This document shows, piece after piece, positions 1 through 8,706 of a stretch of DNA of 64,000 nucleotides. This DNA is from Dermacoccus abyssi (GTDB lineage Bacteria; Actinomycetota; Actinomycetes; Actinomycetales; Dermatophilaceae). Location: assembly GCF_003515945.1 (NCBI RefSeq), contig NZ_QWLM01000011.1, positions 1 through 64,000 of the forward strand, given 5' to 3'. A model generated the notes under the pieces. The model was not told where the DNA came from. It worked only from the letters and a program-made list of their open reading frames with translations, and did no database searches. The position numbers were made by a program, and so were the translations under genes. Each line of letters opens with the position of its first letter. The stretch's first letter is position 1.

Positions 1-66
1 AACTGGAAGCAGGCCCTCGCCCAGCTCGCCGCGGCCTACCCCGACCGGATCAACCCCTACCTGTGA
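1..66 (+). CDS. C-terminal end of a protein, possibly an IS transposase (partial)
   Basis: Only the last 21 codons and a TGA stop are visible, so the gene begins outside the window. The tail reads NWKQALAQLAAAYPDRINPY followed by L. A Trp-containing helix ending in a Pro-Asp-Arg tail resembles the end of mutator/IS256-type transposases, but this rests on general resemblance. After the stop, about 30 bases rich in TTACACAGACAAGTTGACA could be the terminal inverted repeat. The next gene looks 5'-truncated, as expected if a mobile element inserted here. Confidence 0.35.
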   Translation, partial: NWKQALAQLAAAYPDRINPYL

Positions 67-131
67 CCACCCCGCTTACACAGACAAGTTGACACGCCCC
101 CCGAGGGAGCGTTGAGCTACGCGACATCGAG

Positions 132-995
132 TTGATCGTCAAGGATTTACTCCGCAAGCAGGAACTCTACAAGAAGCATGTGGTCGACCTGCCGGTAAAT
201 CCCCTCGTCGGCAGCATCACCCGCGCCAAAACGCCTGAAGACGATGCCCAGTCCCTCTTCGGCGTGCTCGGGCTGAGCGGCGAGGAGTTGCGATCTCAGA
301 ACAACAAAGAGAAGGCGGTTGAGTGCTACATCAACCGTCTCGAATCCGCTCATGTCCTGGTTGCGCGGAGCACACCGGGATATATGCCTCAGACACTGAG
401 CAAAGTAAAGTTCAGCGGGTTCGCGGTCCGTGACCCTCGGGCTCCGTACTTGTTTCTAGCGGGAGGCACTCACGGGGAGGACGAGGAGCCCGAGGGGCGC
501 CAGCTCTTCACCCTCGCCCTGCTCACAGTGCTCATCGGCCGGAAGATGTTCCGGGCCGTAACGATGGACGCGACCGCACTGTTGAACGCACCACCCCCGG
601 AGTACGCCATTGCGGGGGAGATGCTCATGCCCGGCCAGTTGGTGCGCTCCCTTGACCTGTCGTCGCTGCCCTCCATCAAGGAGGGAGCCGGCCTGCTCAA
701 AGTCACGCCAAGCGCACTTGTTGTCAGAGCCCAGAATCTCAAGATCTTTGGCTGGGACGTTGCCAGCGCTCATCTGCACTCCCTAGCAGATGAGCACCGA
801 CGGCGCACGAAGCCCTCGGCCCGTCAACCCAAGCCGGTCCATGCAGTGCGCAAATACAACGGACGTCGATTCGCCGGCGCCATGCTGGATGCCGTCGACA
901 CCGGTGCGCTTAGCGAGGGAGATTTCTGCCGAGTCGTCGGAGCCCGCAAGATCAAGCCCGAAGACCTCCCGGACCTGCGGCAGGCACTGAGGTGA
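132..995 (+). CDS. ImmA/IrrE-like (COG2856) protein without the HExxH motif, probably 5'-truncated
   Basis: The 287-aa product keeps the fold signature of ImmA/IrrE metallo-endopeptidases: residues about 94-130 hold GFAVRDPRAPYLFLAGG, then a QLFTLALLTV segment. In active members the second segment reads FTLAHELxH. Here the HExxH zinc motif is absent, so peptidase activity is unlikely. The start is TTG at 132. The frame is open back to a stop at 90-92 and no better start exists, and family members usually carry a longer N-terminus, so the gene may have lost its 5' end at the mobile-element junction. It overlaps the PIN gene by 4 bp. Such pairs resemble toxin-antitoxin modules, with this protein as the likely antitoxin or regulator (inference). 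Confidence 0.6.
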   Translation: MIVKDLLRKQELYKKHVVDLPVNPLVGSITRAKTPEDDAQSLFGVLGLSGEELRSQNNKEKAVECYINRLESAHVLVARSTPGYMPQTLSKVKFSGFAVRDPRAPYLFLAGGTHGEDEEPEGRQLFTLALLTVLIGRKMFRAVTMDATALLNAPPPEYAIAGEMLMPGQLVRSLDLSSLPSIKEGAGLLKVTPSALVVRAQNLKIFGWDVASAHLHSLADEHRRRTKPSARQPKPVHAVRKYNGRRFAGAMLDAVDTGALSEGDFCRVVGARKIKPEDLPDLRQALR

Positions 996-1420
996 TGAAC
1001 GACGTCGTCTACCTGCTGGACAACAACGTCCTGTCCCGACTCACCCGGGAGCAGCGGCGCGCAGACCTCTTGCGGACCCAGTGCTTCATCACTGCAGACG
1101 TTCTGCACGAGGCGCGCGGGTTCGCTGACGAGGTCCGAGACATTCCGGTGCGACCGGTCACCAAAGCAGTACTCGCGCGCCTCGTTCGCGTGATGCACAG
1201 TATCGCTCCGAAGGACACCTCGCTCGTGGATCTCTACGCCAACAAGGGATCCGCGGACCCGGTGCTCATAGCTATCGCGCTTGACATAATGGAGACTGAG
1301 CAGGACACCCTGATGCCGCGCCGGATCATCTTGGTGACAGGCGACAAGGCAGTCTCCTCGACGTGTCAGCGGCTCGGGGTCACGTCGCTTGGCTTCGACG
1401 ACTTTGTGCAGATGCTTTGA
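992..1420 (+). CDS. PIN-domain RNase-like protein (putative toxin)
   Basis: The 142-aa protein has the full PIN acidic set: Asp in LLDNNVLSRL near the N-terminus, Glu in DVLHEARG, Asp in SADPVLIAIALD and Asp in LVTGDKAVSS. PIN domains are Mg-dependent ribonucleases and are common as toxins. The GTG start at 992 overlaps the upstream stop (GTGA), and an ATG follows immediately at 995, so either start is possible. Translational coupling to the IrrE-like gene supports a two-gene module. All four acidic positions are present, so the nuclease may still be active although its partner looks truncated. Confidence 0.75.
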   Translation: MMNDVVYLLDNNVLSRLTREQRRADLLRTQCFITADVLHEARGFADEVRDIPVRPVTKAVLARLVRVMHSIAPKDTSLVDLYANKGSADPVLIAIALDIMETEQDTLMPRRIILVTGDKAVSSTCQRLGVTSLGFDDFVQML

Positions 1421-1516
1421 GTAGTGGCGGGAAGATTACGCGCAGCACCGGCCGAAGGCGCCGATAGGTGCTCCGAACGGCTCACGGACGGAATCCCCAC
1501 TGACAACTAACAGAAC

Positions 1517-2428
1517 TCACTCACTCTCGTAGACCGCCTGGATCAGCTGACTACGCAAGTCGAACAGGAGCTCACCACTCTCCGCGCGCCAGCATTCCCA
1601 CCCGGGGTAGCTGCCATGCCCGACACTCATCGTGGCCGCGGCCGACAGTGACGAGGCGTGCCGTCCATCCGGCAAGCGGAGGCGCCCATCGCGTTCAACC
1701 GACACCGCGAAGGTCTGCCCGCTCTGTGGTCGGTGCCAGGCGAGTGTTTCACCCTCACGCAGCAACCCGGCGTTGAGTAGGTCAGCAAGCGTCGCGGGGA
1801 AAGAACGTTTCGCCGAACCGCCGTCTCCCGTCTCGGCGTTCCCAGCCGACGTAGCGGTGGGCGGGCCAAGATCCCCGCGACGATCGACGTCGAGGAACTT
1901 CTGCCCGTCGGCGTCCTGATACATGCCGACGCTCAACACGACCAAGGGAACACCGGCGCCGCGCAAAAACGAGATGGCTGCCTCGGTGCGACGATGGAAT
2001 GACGCCGCCGCGAGGACGATATGGGGATTTGGTGAGATCGGTACGGGCTGCTCGGTTCCGGTGAACTCCTGCCAGTCCGCCCAGAACTGCTGCGCGCCGT
2101 TCACGTAGAGCGTCGCGACCTCCTGCAGGTTGCTCTCGCGCGCCCACCCGGCGTACTCCAACGCTTGCGACAGGAGCTGACGATCGACGTCGCGCTTCAC
2201 CTCGATGACAACGATGCGTCCTGCTTCATCGAGGGCCAAAATGTCCGGAATCCCGCCGTGCGGTAGGTGCGCTTGCCGCGCTACACGAAACAGCGTCCGG
2301 CCAAGCATTTCCTCGAGGTTGTCCCACAACAGGTCCTCGACCTCACGCTCGTAGAGGCCGTCACCTGCGGCGTATTGCGCAAACGGGACCAGGCCTGGGC
2401 TTTCTCTTTCGATGCGAAACAGCGCCAT
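1517..2428 (-). CDS. PD-(D/E)XK nuclease-like protein with C-terminal RAMA-like domain
   Basis: The 303-aa protein has two parts. Residues about 25-100 contain GGIPDILALD then VVIEVKRD, the PD-(D/E)XK arrangement (Asp, then Glu-x-Lys) typical of Mrr/RecB-like nucleases. Residues about 215-300 (LADLLNAGLLREGETL through GWECWRAESGELLFDLRSQ) resemble the RAMA domain found attached to restriction and methylase proteins. It lies 1 bp downstream of the type ISP enzyme on the same strand, so the two are almost certainly co-transcribed. It could be an accessory nuclease or a modification-reading partner. Family names rest on motif recognition. The operon partnership is direct from spacing. Confidence 0.65.
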   Translation of the reverse strand: MALFRIERESPGLVPFAQYAAGDGLYEREVEDLLWDNLEEMLGRTLFRVARQAHLPHGGIPDILALDEAGRIVVIEVKRDVDRQLLSQALEYAGWARESNLQEVATLYVNGAQQFWADWQEFTGTEQPVPISPNPHIVLAAASFHRRTEAAISFLRGAGVPLVVLSVGMYQDADGQKFLDVDRRGDLGPPTATSAGNAETGDGGSAKRSFPATLADLLNAGLLREGETLAWHRPQSGQTFAVSVERDGRLRLPDGRHASSLSAAATMSVGHGSYPGWECWRAESGELLFDLRSQLIQAVYESE

Positions 2429-2429
2429 G

Positions 2430-5400
2430 TCAATGCACCTCCCTGATCGCCAATGCGGGCAGAGCGTCGACGACCTTCATGGTTCCGAGGCTAACCGTGA
2501 CGATGCGGGCCAAGAGGTCGATGATGTAGCGCGGATCGCCGACCTCCTTCGACCAGTCGTTCGGGTCGTTGACGATGCCCGAGGCCTTGTCCGTCTTGAC
2601 GTAGTAGCGGTCGATGATCCACTCGATCGCCGAGCGCGAGCCCAGGATGTAGCGGTACGCCTCCTGCGGGATCCCCGAGAGGGTGATATGGCCGTTGTAG
2701 TGGATCGTCGAAGGATCGTGGCGCTCACCCGCGGCCTTCTGCTCGACCGACGGCTTGCCAAAGCGCATCTTCTTGTCGCCCACCGCGTAGAACGCGTACG
2801 GATCCTGACCATCGACTGGCTGCGCATCAAGCCCCTCGAGCGGGTACGGCTCGACGGTCTCGTACCCAAGGTGCAACTCGGAAAGCTTGCGCCCTGCGTC
2901 GATGAACGGCTGTGCGTCTTCGACGAGCGGGATGCGCGGCAGCATCTTCTTCAAGTCCGCCGCGTACGTCTCGCGGTAGTCGGGCGAGTGCAGTAGCCCG
3001 TAGACGTAGAAGAAGATGTCGTCCTTCGTGATCGAGGTTCCGTACGCCGCCTGGAACTTCGCCAACGCCACATCGGTGATGTTGTCGATGTGACGGTAGC
3101 CATCGATGGCGTCGTCCGCATCCGAGGTGTCGAGCGGCAACATGCCGCCGTCAGCGTCGAGCTTCTCGTAGCGGTAGCGGGCAAAGAATTGCCCAGCGTT
3201 CGAACCGTACAGAGCTAGGTCAGGAAGTTCAGTGGTCACCAGGGTTGCAAAGGGCTTGTCCGCGCCCGGGTTCAGACAGTAGAAGCCCGAAGCGGCGATC
3301 TCGGAGTCGGGAAAAAGGGCCGCGAGGCGGTACACCATGTCGTTGAGAGCGCGGTCGAAGTAGACGTGCTGTTTGGTGAAGGGGCGGTAGACCCCAGTCC
3401 GTACGGCAGAGAACTTGAACTCGCGGGGGCGATCGCGGTCGAGGTCGGCGAGTAGTCCGCGGTTCCAACTGATCTTGGTCGGGTCTGTGGTTGCAGTTGC
3501 GCTGGTCCGTCCTGCACGGCGGTCGGTCTCATACGTCTCCACGAGCATTGTCATGTTTCTCACCATGGTGGAGCGAGACGAGTTGTAGCACCAAGCGTCG
3601 CGGTTCGTCTTGAGGCCTCCCGAGAACAAGCCGAAAACGGCTGGGCCGCCGTCCTTGCTGCCGATGGGCAGGAAGGTGTCGAAGTCGCTGCGGCGCTGGT
3701 TGAGCCAGTCGCCGTGCTCGTTCGGGGTGATCAGTGTTGCGGGCTCAAGTCCTGTTACTGATCCCGCGTCGGCGACCTTGGCAAGCTTCTGTTCGCGGGT
3801 GAGGTAGTCGCCGATGTCGGTGTAGTGGATCGTCGCGGAGCCCGACTTGGCAGGGTCCTTCACGAGGATGGTGATGGCCACCGTGGCGCGGGAACCCGCG
3901 TCGAAGATCTTGCCGCCCTCCTTGCGCGACTGCTCACCTGCGGTGCGCTGGTTGCCGCGCAGGTTGTAGACGTAGATGTCGCTGAACTCTTCGGTGAGGC
4001 TTTTGCGCATCCCGTCGGCGGTGTTGGAGTCCAGCCAGCCACCGTTTGTCACGTACGCGATGACACCGCGGTCCCTGATCCGCAACGAGGCCCATTTGAT
4101 CGCGCGAATGTACGAGTCATACAGCGAGTTCTTGTTCGTCGCGCTTGACTTCGCGGCGTAGGTGTCGCGGATCGCGGCGTCGAGGTCGGGGTACTTCTCG
4201 TTCGCGTTGTTGTCGTTCGCCGAGTCCTGTCCAGACGAGTACGGCGGGTTGCCGACGATCACCTGAATGTCAAGCGCTTTGAGCTTCTCCAGGCGTTCGT
4301 TGTTCTGCACGAACACTTCGGTGTCGAGGCGGTCGTCGTTCTCCCATGACTGGAACGTATCGGTAAGGATCAATCCTTCGAACGGCTCGTAGTCCGTGGG
4401 CTGCTCCAACGACCCGCGTAGATCCTGGTACGTCGTCTCGATGTTGACCGCGGCGATGTAGTAGGCGAGCAGCAGAATCTCGTTGGCGTGCAGCTCGTTC
4501 GCGTACTTGCGCGCCAGGTCGTGCGGGTTGATGAGTCCGAGCTGCAGCAAGCGCACCATGAACGTTCCCGTGCCCGTGAATCCGTCAAGGATGTGCACGC
4601 CCTCGTCCGAGAGGGACTGGCCGAAGTGTTCGCGCAGCACGGCATCGGCTGAGCGCAGGATGAAGTCGACGATCTCCACCGGCGTGTAGACGATGCCGAG
4701 CTTGTCGACGGTCCGCTTGAACGCCGTCGCGAAGAACTTGTCGTACAACTCGACGATGATGCGCTGACGCCCTTCAGCGTTGTCGATGCCCTCCACGCGC
4801 GAACGGACGCTCGTGTAGAACCCTTCGAGGCCTGAGTTCTCCGTGTCGAGGGAATGCTCGTCGAGGAGTTCGAGCATCTTCTCCATCGCCTGCGCGACAG
4901 GGTTGTGCTCGGCGAAGTCGTACCCGCCGAACAGAGCCTCGAACACCGGGCGAGTGATGAGGTGCTGCGCGAGCATCTCCACCGCGTCATCACGCGTGAT
5001 GCCCTCGTTGAGGTTGCCGCGCAGGCCCTCGAGGAACCGGTCGAACTCGATGGTGGCCGGGCTGCTCGAGTCGGTGAGGATGCCGTTGATGCGAGTGATG
5101 TGCTGCTCGGCGATCTTGGCCACATCGGTAGCCCACGATTCCCAATAACGACGCTCGCCGACCTTCTGCACGATCTTCGCGTAGATCGCGTCCGACCACT
5201 CACCCCAGATGAGGTCGAGCTCGCCCTGTGTCGTCTCCTCGTCGGGCGTGTGGACGTTGCCGTCACGGTCGATGCCGGCGATGCCGATCTTCTTCGTCGG
5301 CTTCTTCTTGTTCAGTTCGATCTGGTTGACGGTCGAGGTGAATCGGTCGTCATGGGCACGCAGCGCGCGCAGGACCTGCCACACGGTGGCGTACTTCTTG

Positions 5401-7244
5401 TTGTCGTTGAGGGCCTGCTCCGGCGGCGTCCCGGCCGGCACGGCCACCGGCAGGATGATGTAGCCGTACTCCTTGCCCGGTGCCTTGCGCATCACACGGC
5501 CGACGGACTGCACGACGTCCACCTCGGACGAGCGCGGCGTGAGGAAGAGCACCGCGTCGAGGTTCGGCACGTCCACGCCCTCGCTCAGGCATCGGGCGTT
5601 CGTCAGGATGCGGCACGTGTTGTCGGCCGGCTCGGCCTTGAGCCAGTCGAGACGCTCGTTACGAGCCAGCGCATTGAACGAGCCGTCGACGTGCTTGATC
5701 TCGATGCGCAGCGAGATCGACTGGTCCGAGGTGTCGTCATCAGGCAGATCCACGGCAGCAACGTGCTTGTTGACGACATCAGGGAAGGCCTGAGCGATCG
5801 CCTTGGACGTCTTGATGTCCTTCGCGAACGCCACGGCGCGCTTCATCGGCGCGAGGCTCTCCCCCTCGACCGTGTCGAAGTGCTTCGCGAGCCCCTGCCA
5901 ACACCCGACCATGCGTGCGGCATCGCCGAGCTGGATCTCGCCATCCTGCGCAAGTTCGGACTGGAAGTTCTTGCTCACGTACTCCTCGTCGACAGCGAGG
6001 ATGACGACGCGGTAATCGGTAAGCAGGTTCTTCTCGACCGCTTCCCCGAACCCGAGGCGGTGCAACTCCGGTCCGAACTTCGCCTCGTCGTCCATCGACG
6101 CGAGCTCCGCTGCGCCATCGAGTGCCTTCTTCTTCGAGTCCTCCCCGAAGATGCGAGGCGTCGCCGTCATGTAGAGACGCTTGACGCCCTTGATGACATC
6201 GTCGTTGTGCACGCGCACGAACGCGGACTCGTCCTGCCCCGCGACGCTCACACCCGTCGTGCGGTGCGCCTCGTCGCAGACGACGAGATCGAACGCTCCG
6301 AACCCGCCATGCTTCTGCGCGGCAGCGACGACGTCGATCGACTGATACGTCGAGAACACCACCGTCATCGATTCGGAACGCTCGGCCGCACGCGCCCATC
6401 GCTCCTGCACCACAGCGTTGTTCGTCGACGCAGGCAACGCGACGTCCACCGCAGAGATGTCCTCGACCGCGTTCGAACGACTCGTCGACTTCGGATCCGA
6501 ACAGATCGCAATCATGTCGAGCGGCACCTCGGCATTCGCCGCCCACTCACGCACCGTCTGACTCAACAGGGAGATAGACGGCACGAGGAACAACACACTG
6601 CCACCCACGCCGACCTGCTGCTCAGCCAGACGCAACGACGTGAACGTCTTACCCGTACCGCACGCCATGATGAGCTTGCCGCGATCATGCGTCTTCAACC
6701 CGTCGATGACCTTGTCGATCGCGGTGCGCTGATGCGGGCGCGGGTTCTTCTTGCCCACCGTCGGGAGGGTGTCCGGCGCCGACCAGGAGAACTTCGCCCA
6801 GTCGACGTTCGACTCCTGCAGGTCCGCGAGGCTGATGCGGCGCACCGCGACGGCCTGATCACGGATGGTGTCCTCAGCGTTCTTCCCCCACGCCGCGCCC
6901 GTATCGACAATGATCCGCTGCCCGAACTTCGACGTGCCCGACGCCGACAGGAACGAGTCGATATCGCCCTTCGACACCGTGTGATTCTCGGCGTAGAACT
7001 TGCACTGGATGGCGACGTTCTCCCCCGTCACCCGGTCGACGGCGACGAGGTCGATGCCCGTATCACTCTTGCCGTCACGCCCTGGCCAGTCCTGCCACAA
7101 CCACACGTCAGAGAACTGATCGGCGAACAACGGATCCGTCTGCAAGTACGCCGCCATGAGCTGCTCGAACCGCGAGCCCTTGTCGCGCTCAGACGTCGCC
7201 TTCTCGCGCAGATCGTCGAGAACCTCATGCACCGTGACAGACAT
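2430..7244 (-). CDS. Type ISP restriction-modification enzyme (nuclease-helicase-methylase fusion)
   Basis: A single 1604-aa chain combines every restriction-modification activity. An Mrr-like nuclease is N-terminal, with Asp in TGID (about 65) and QCK (about 80-82). A superfamily 2 ATPase follows with Walker A ACGTGKT (194-200) and DEAH (324-327). An N6-adenine methylase has FTGTGTF near 885 and NPPY near 1000. A long C-terminal target-recognition region completes it. Domain order and length match LlaGI/LlaBIII (about 1,580 aa), which translocate and cut when two enzymes converge. An upstream in-frame start at 7334 would add 30 residues outside the conserved region, so the ATG at 7244 (MSVTVHEVLDDL) is preferred. 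The RAMA nuclease follows by 1 bp. Confidence 0.9.
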   Translation of the reverse strand: MSVTVHEVLDDLREKATSERDKGSRFEQLMAAYLQTDPLFADQFSDVWLWQDWPGRDGKSDTGIDLVAVDRVTGENVAIQCKFYAENHTVSKGDIDSFLSASGTSKFGQRIIVDTGAAWGKNAEDTIRDQAVAVRRISLADLQESNVDWAKFSWSAPDTLPTVGKKNPRPHQRTAIDKVIDGLKTHDRGKLIMACGTGKTFTSLRLAEQQVGVGGSVLFLVPSISLLSQTVREWAANAEVPLDMIAICSDPKSTSRSNAVEDISAVDVALPASTNNAVVQERWARAAERSESMTVVFSTYQSIDVVAAAQKHGGFGAFDLVVCDEAHRTTGVSVAGQDESAFVRVHNDDVIKGVKRLYMTATPRIFGEDSKKKALDGAAELASMDDEAKFGPELHRLGFGEAVEKNLLTDYRVVILAVDEEYVSKNFQSELAQDGEIQLGDAARMVGCWQGLAKHFDTVEGESLAPMKRAVAFAKDIKTSKAIAQAFPDVVNKHVAAVDLPDDDTSDQSISLRIEIKHVDGSFNALARNERLDWLKAEPADNTCRILTNARCLSEGVDVPNLDAVLFLTPRSSEVDVVQSVGRVMRKAPGKEYGYIILPVAVPAGTPPEQALNDNKKYATVWQVLRALRAHDDRFTSTVNQIELNKKKPTKKIGIAGIDRDGNVHTPDEETTQGELDLIWGEWSDAIYAKIVQKVGERRYWESWATDVAKIAEQHITRINGILTDSSSPATIEFDRFLEGLRGNLNEGITRDDAVEMLAQHLITRPVFEALFGGYDFAEHNPVAQAMEKMLELLDEHSLDTENSGLEGFYTSVRSRVEGIDNAEGRQRIIVELYDKFFATAFKRTVDKLGIVYTPVEIVDFILRSADAVLREHFGQSLSDEGVHILDGFTGTGTFMVRLLQLGLINPHDLARKYANELHANEILLLAYYIAAVNIETTYQDLRGSLEQPTDYEPFEGLILTDTFQSWENDDRLDTEVFVQNNERLEKLKALDIQVIVGNPPYSSGQDSANDNNANEKYPDLDAAIRDTYAAKSSATNKNSLYDSYIRAIKWASLRIRDRGVIAYVTNGGWLDSNTADGMRKSLTEEFSDIYVYNLRGNQRTAGEQSRKEGGKIFDAGSRATVAITILVKDPAKSGSATIHYTDIGDYLTREQKLAKVADAGSVTGLEPATLITPNEHGDWLNQRRSDFDTFLPIGSKDGGPAVFGLFSGGLKTNRDAWCYNSSRSTMVRNMTMLVETYETDRRAGRTSATATTDPTKISWNRGLLADLDRDRPREFKFSAVRTGVYRPFTKQHVYFDRALNDMVYRLAALFPDSEIAASGFYCLNPGADKPFATLVTTELPDLALYGSNAGQFFARYRYEKLDADGGMLPLDTSDADDAIDGYRHIDNITDVALAKFQAAYGTSITKDDIFFYVYGLLHSPDYRETYAADLKKMLPRIPLVEDAQPFIDAGRKLSELHLGYETVEPYPLEGLDAQPVDGQDPYAFYAVGDKKMRFGKPSVEQKAAGERHDPSTIHYNGHITLSGIPQEAYRYILGSRSAIEWIIDRYYVKTDKASGIVNDPNDWSKEVGDPRYIIDLLARIVTVSLGTMKVVDALPALAIREVH

Positions 7245-7347
7245 GGGGCCAATCTTGGCAGTTGCGCTTACTCCACCAGACCAAGACGCTCCGAATTCTC
7301 TTTCCGCGTTATAGGAATGGGCGCCGCCTGACACACCTGACGACGCA

Positions 7348-7375
7348 GCGCCTCCCTCTTCACAGAGGCAGGCGC
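7348..7375 (-). terminator. Hairpin downstream of tmsB
   Basis: Twelve-base arms (GCGCCTCCCTCT and AGAGGCAGGCGC, one mismatch) enclose a 4-base loop, 30 bp past the tmsB stop on the minus strand. There is no clear U-tract. It may act as a terminator or mRNA 3'-end stabiliser for tmsAB. Confidence 0.5.
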
Positions 7376-7404
7376 CGCGTTACGTTCGTCGATGCGGAGC
7401 GGGC

Positions 7405-8706
7405 TCAGGCCCGCCAGTGCGAGCCGAGGGGGTAGCCGCCGTTGTCGCCGTTCTCCGTCGTCTTCGTCGCGAGCACCTGGTGCAGGTGCAGCCAGCCCTC
7501 CTCGAACGCGAGGCGCGAGCCGGCCATGTAGATGCCCCACACGCGCGCCGTCGGCAGGCCGGCCTCGCCGACGCAGAACTCCCAGTTCGCCTCGAGGTTG
7601 CGACACCACGCGGCCAGCGTGTGCGCGTACGACAGGCGTAGGTTCTCGTCGTGCTGCACCTCGAACCCGGCGTCGTGGCACTCCGCGATGAGGCGCCCCG
7701 GCGAGGCCAGTTCACCGTCGGGGAACACGTAGCGGTCCGTGAACGGCTCCGGGCGCGCCGACGCCGTGTCGTCACGACGCGTGATGCAGTGGTTGAGCAG
7801 GCGCCCGCCGTCACGCAGCTTCGAGTGCAGGAACGTGAAGTAGTCGTGGTAGTTCTTCACGCCGATGTGCTCCGTCAGGCCGATCGAGCTCACCTTGTCG
7901 AATCCCGTCTCCGTCACGTCGCGGTAGTCGCTGTGGCGAATCTCGACGAGGTGCTCCAGGCCCGCCTCGCGCACCGCGCGCTGACCCCACTCCGCCTGCT
8001 CGCGGCTCAGCGTCACCCCGAGCACGCTCACGCCGCGCTCGCGCGCCGCGTGGATCGCCATGCCGCCCCAGCCGCAGCCGACGTCGAGCAACCGATCGCC
8101 CGGCTGCAGGTCGAGCTTGTCCGCCACGAGCGCGAACTTTCGCTCCTGCGCCTCCTCCAGCGAATCCGTCGCCGCGTCGTAGACGGCGCACGTGTACGCC
8201 ATCGACGGGCCGAGCACCTTCTCGTAGAACGCGTTCGAGACGTCGTAGTGGTAGCTGATCGAATCGGCCGCCCGCGACATCGGGTTCACCTTCGCGAGGT
8301 GACGCTTCCAGCGCGGCTGGCTCTCGATCTCCGGCAACGGCGGGTGCTTGAGCGCCTTCGTCCCCAGCGCCTTGACGATCGGCGCGAGCACCGACGCCGC
8401 GTCACGCTTGCCCAGATCCTTCACGCGCAGATCGCGCTTGATGAGGCTGAACACCTCGTACGGGTCGCCCTCGGAGAAGCCCGTCCCCGTCAGCGTTCCC
8501 GTGAGGTACGCGCGAGCGAGCCCCAGGTCGCCGGGCGCTGTGAGGAGGTAGCGCAGCCCCTCCTCGTTCTCGATCCGCAGCTGGATCGCAGCGTCCTTCG
8601 GCCCGACGTCGGTGCCGTCGTACGCGGTGAGGCGCATCGGCAGCGGTTCCTCGAGCACCGCGGTGACGGCCTGCTGAACGAGGGGTGCGCCGGTCGGCGT
8701 GGTCAT
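7405..8706 (-). CDS. tmsB: SAM-dependent fatty-acid methyltransferase (CFA-synthase family, TmsB/BfaB-like)
   Basis: The 433-aa protein belongs to the cyclopropane-fatty-acyl-phospholipid synthase family. LLDVGCGWGGMAIHAARE is the SAM-binding motif I, and SISYHYDVSNAFYEKVLG is the conserved family segment just before it. The gene overlaps an FAD-dependent oxidoreductase by 4 bp. This pair is the known tmsAB/bfaAB arrangement in actinobacteria: the methyltransferase adds a methylene to the 10-position of oleoyl chains and the oxidoreductase reduces it to 10-methylstearate (tuberculostearate). The function is therefore assigned from family plus pairing. The enzyme should act at the membrane on phospholipid acyl chains. 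A separate tmsC is not visible here. Confidence 0.82.
   Translation of the reverse strand: MTTPTGAPLVQQAVTAVLEEPLPMRLTAYDGTDVGPKDAAIQLRIENEEGLRYLLTAPGDLGLARAYLTGTLTGTGFSEGDPYEVFSLIKRDLRVKDLGKRDAASVLAPIVKALGTKALKHPPLPEIESQPRWKRHLAKVNPMSRAADSISYHYDVSNAFYEKVLGPSMAYTCAVYDAATDSLEEAQERKFALVADKLDLQPGDRLLDVGCGWGGMAIHAARERGVSVLGVTLSREQAEWGQRAVREAGLEHLVEIRHSDYRDVTETGFDKVSSIGLTEHIGVKNYHDYFTFLHSKLRDGGRLLNHCITRRDDTASARPEPFTDRYVFPDGELASPGRLIAECHDAGFEVQHDENLRLSYAHTLAAWCRNLEANWEFCVGEAGLPTARVWGIYMAGSRLAFEEGWLHLHQVLATKTTENGDNGGYPLGSHWRA

Noticed and set aside
4854-7331. 825-codon open frame on the plus strand opposite the type ISP gene
   Set aside because: It is an antisense shadow caused by GC-rich codon bias. 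The translated sequence is Arg/Val/Asp-rich with no motif, whereas the minus strand has clear enzyme motifs.
7245-7334. 30-residue N-terminal extension of the type ISP enzyme
   Set aside because: The extension is not conserved in character, and the ATG at 7244 directly begins the recognisable Mrr-like domain.
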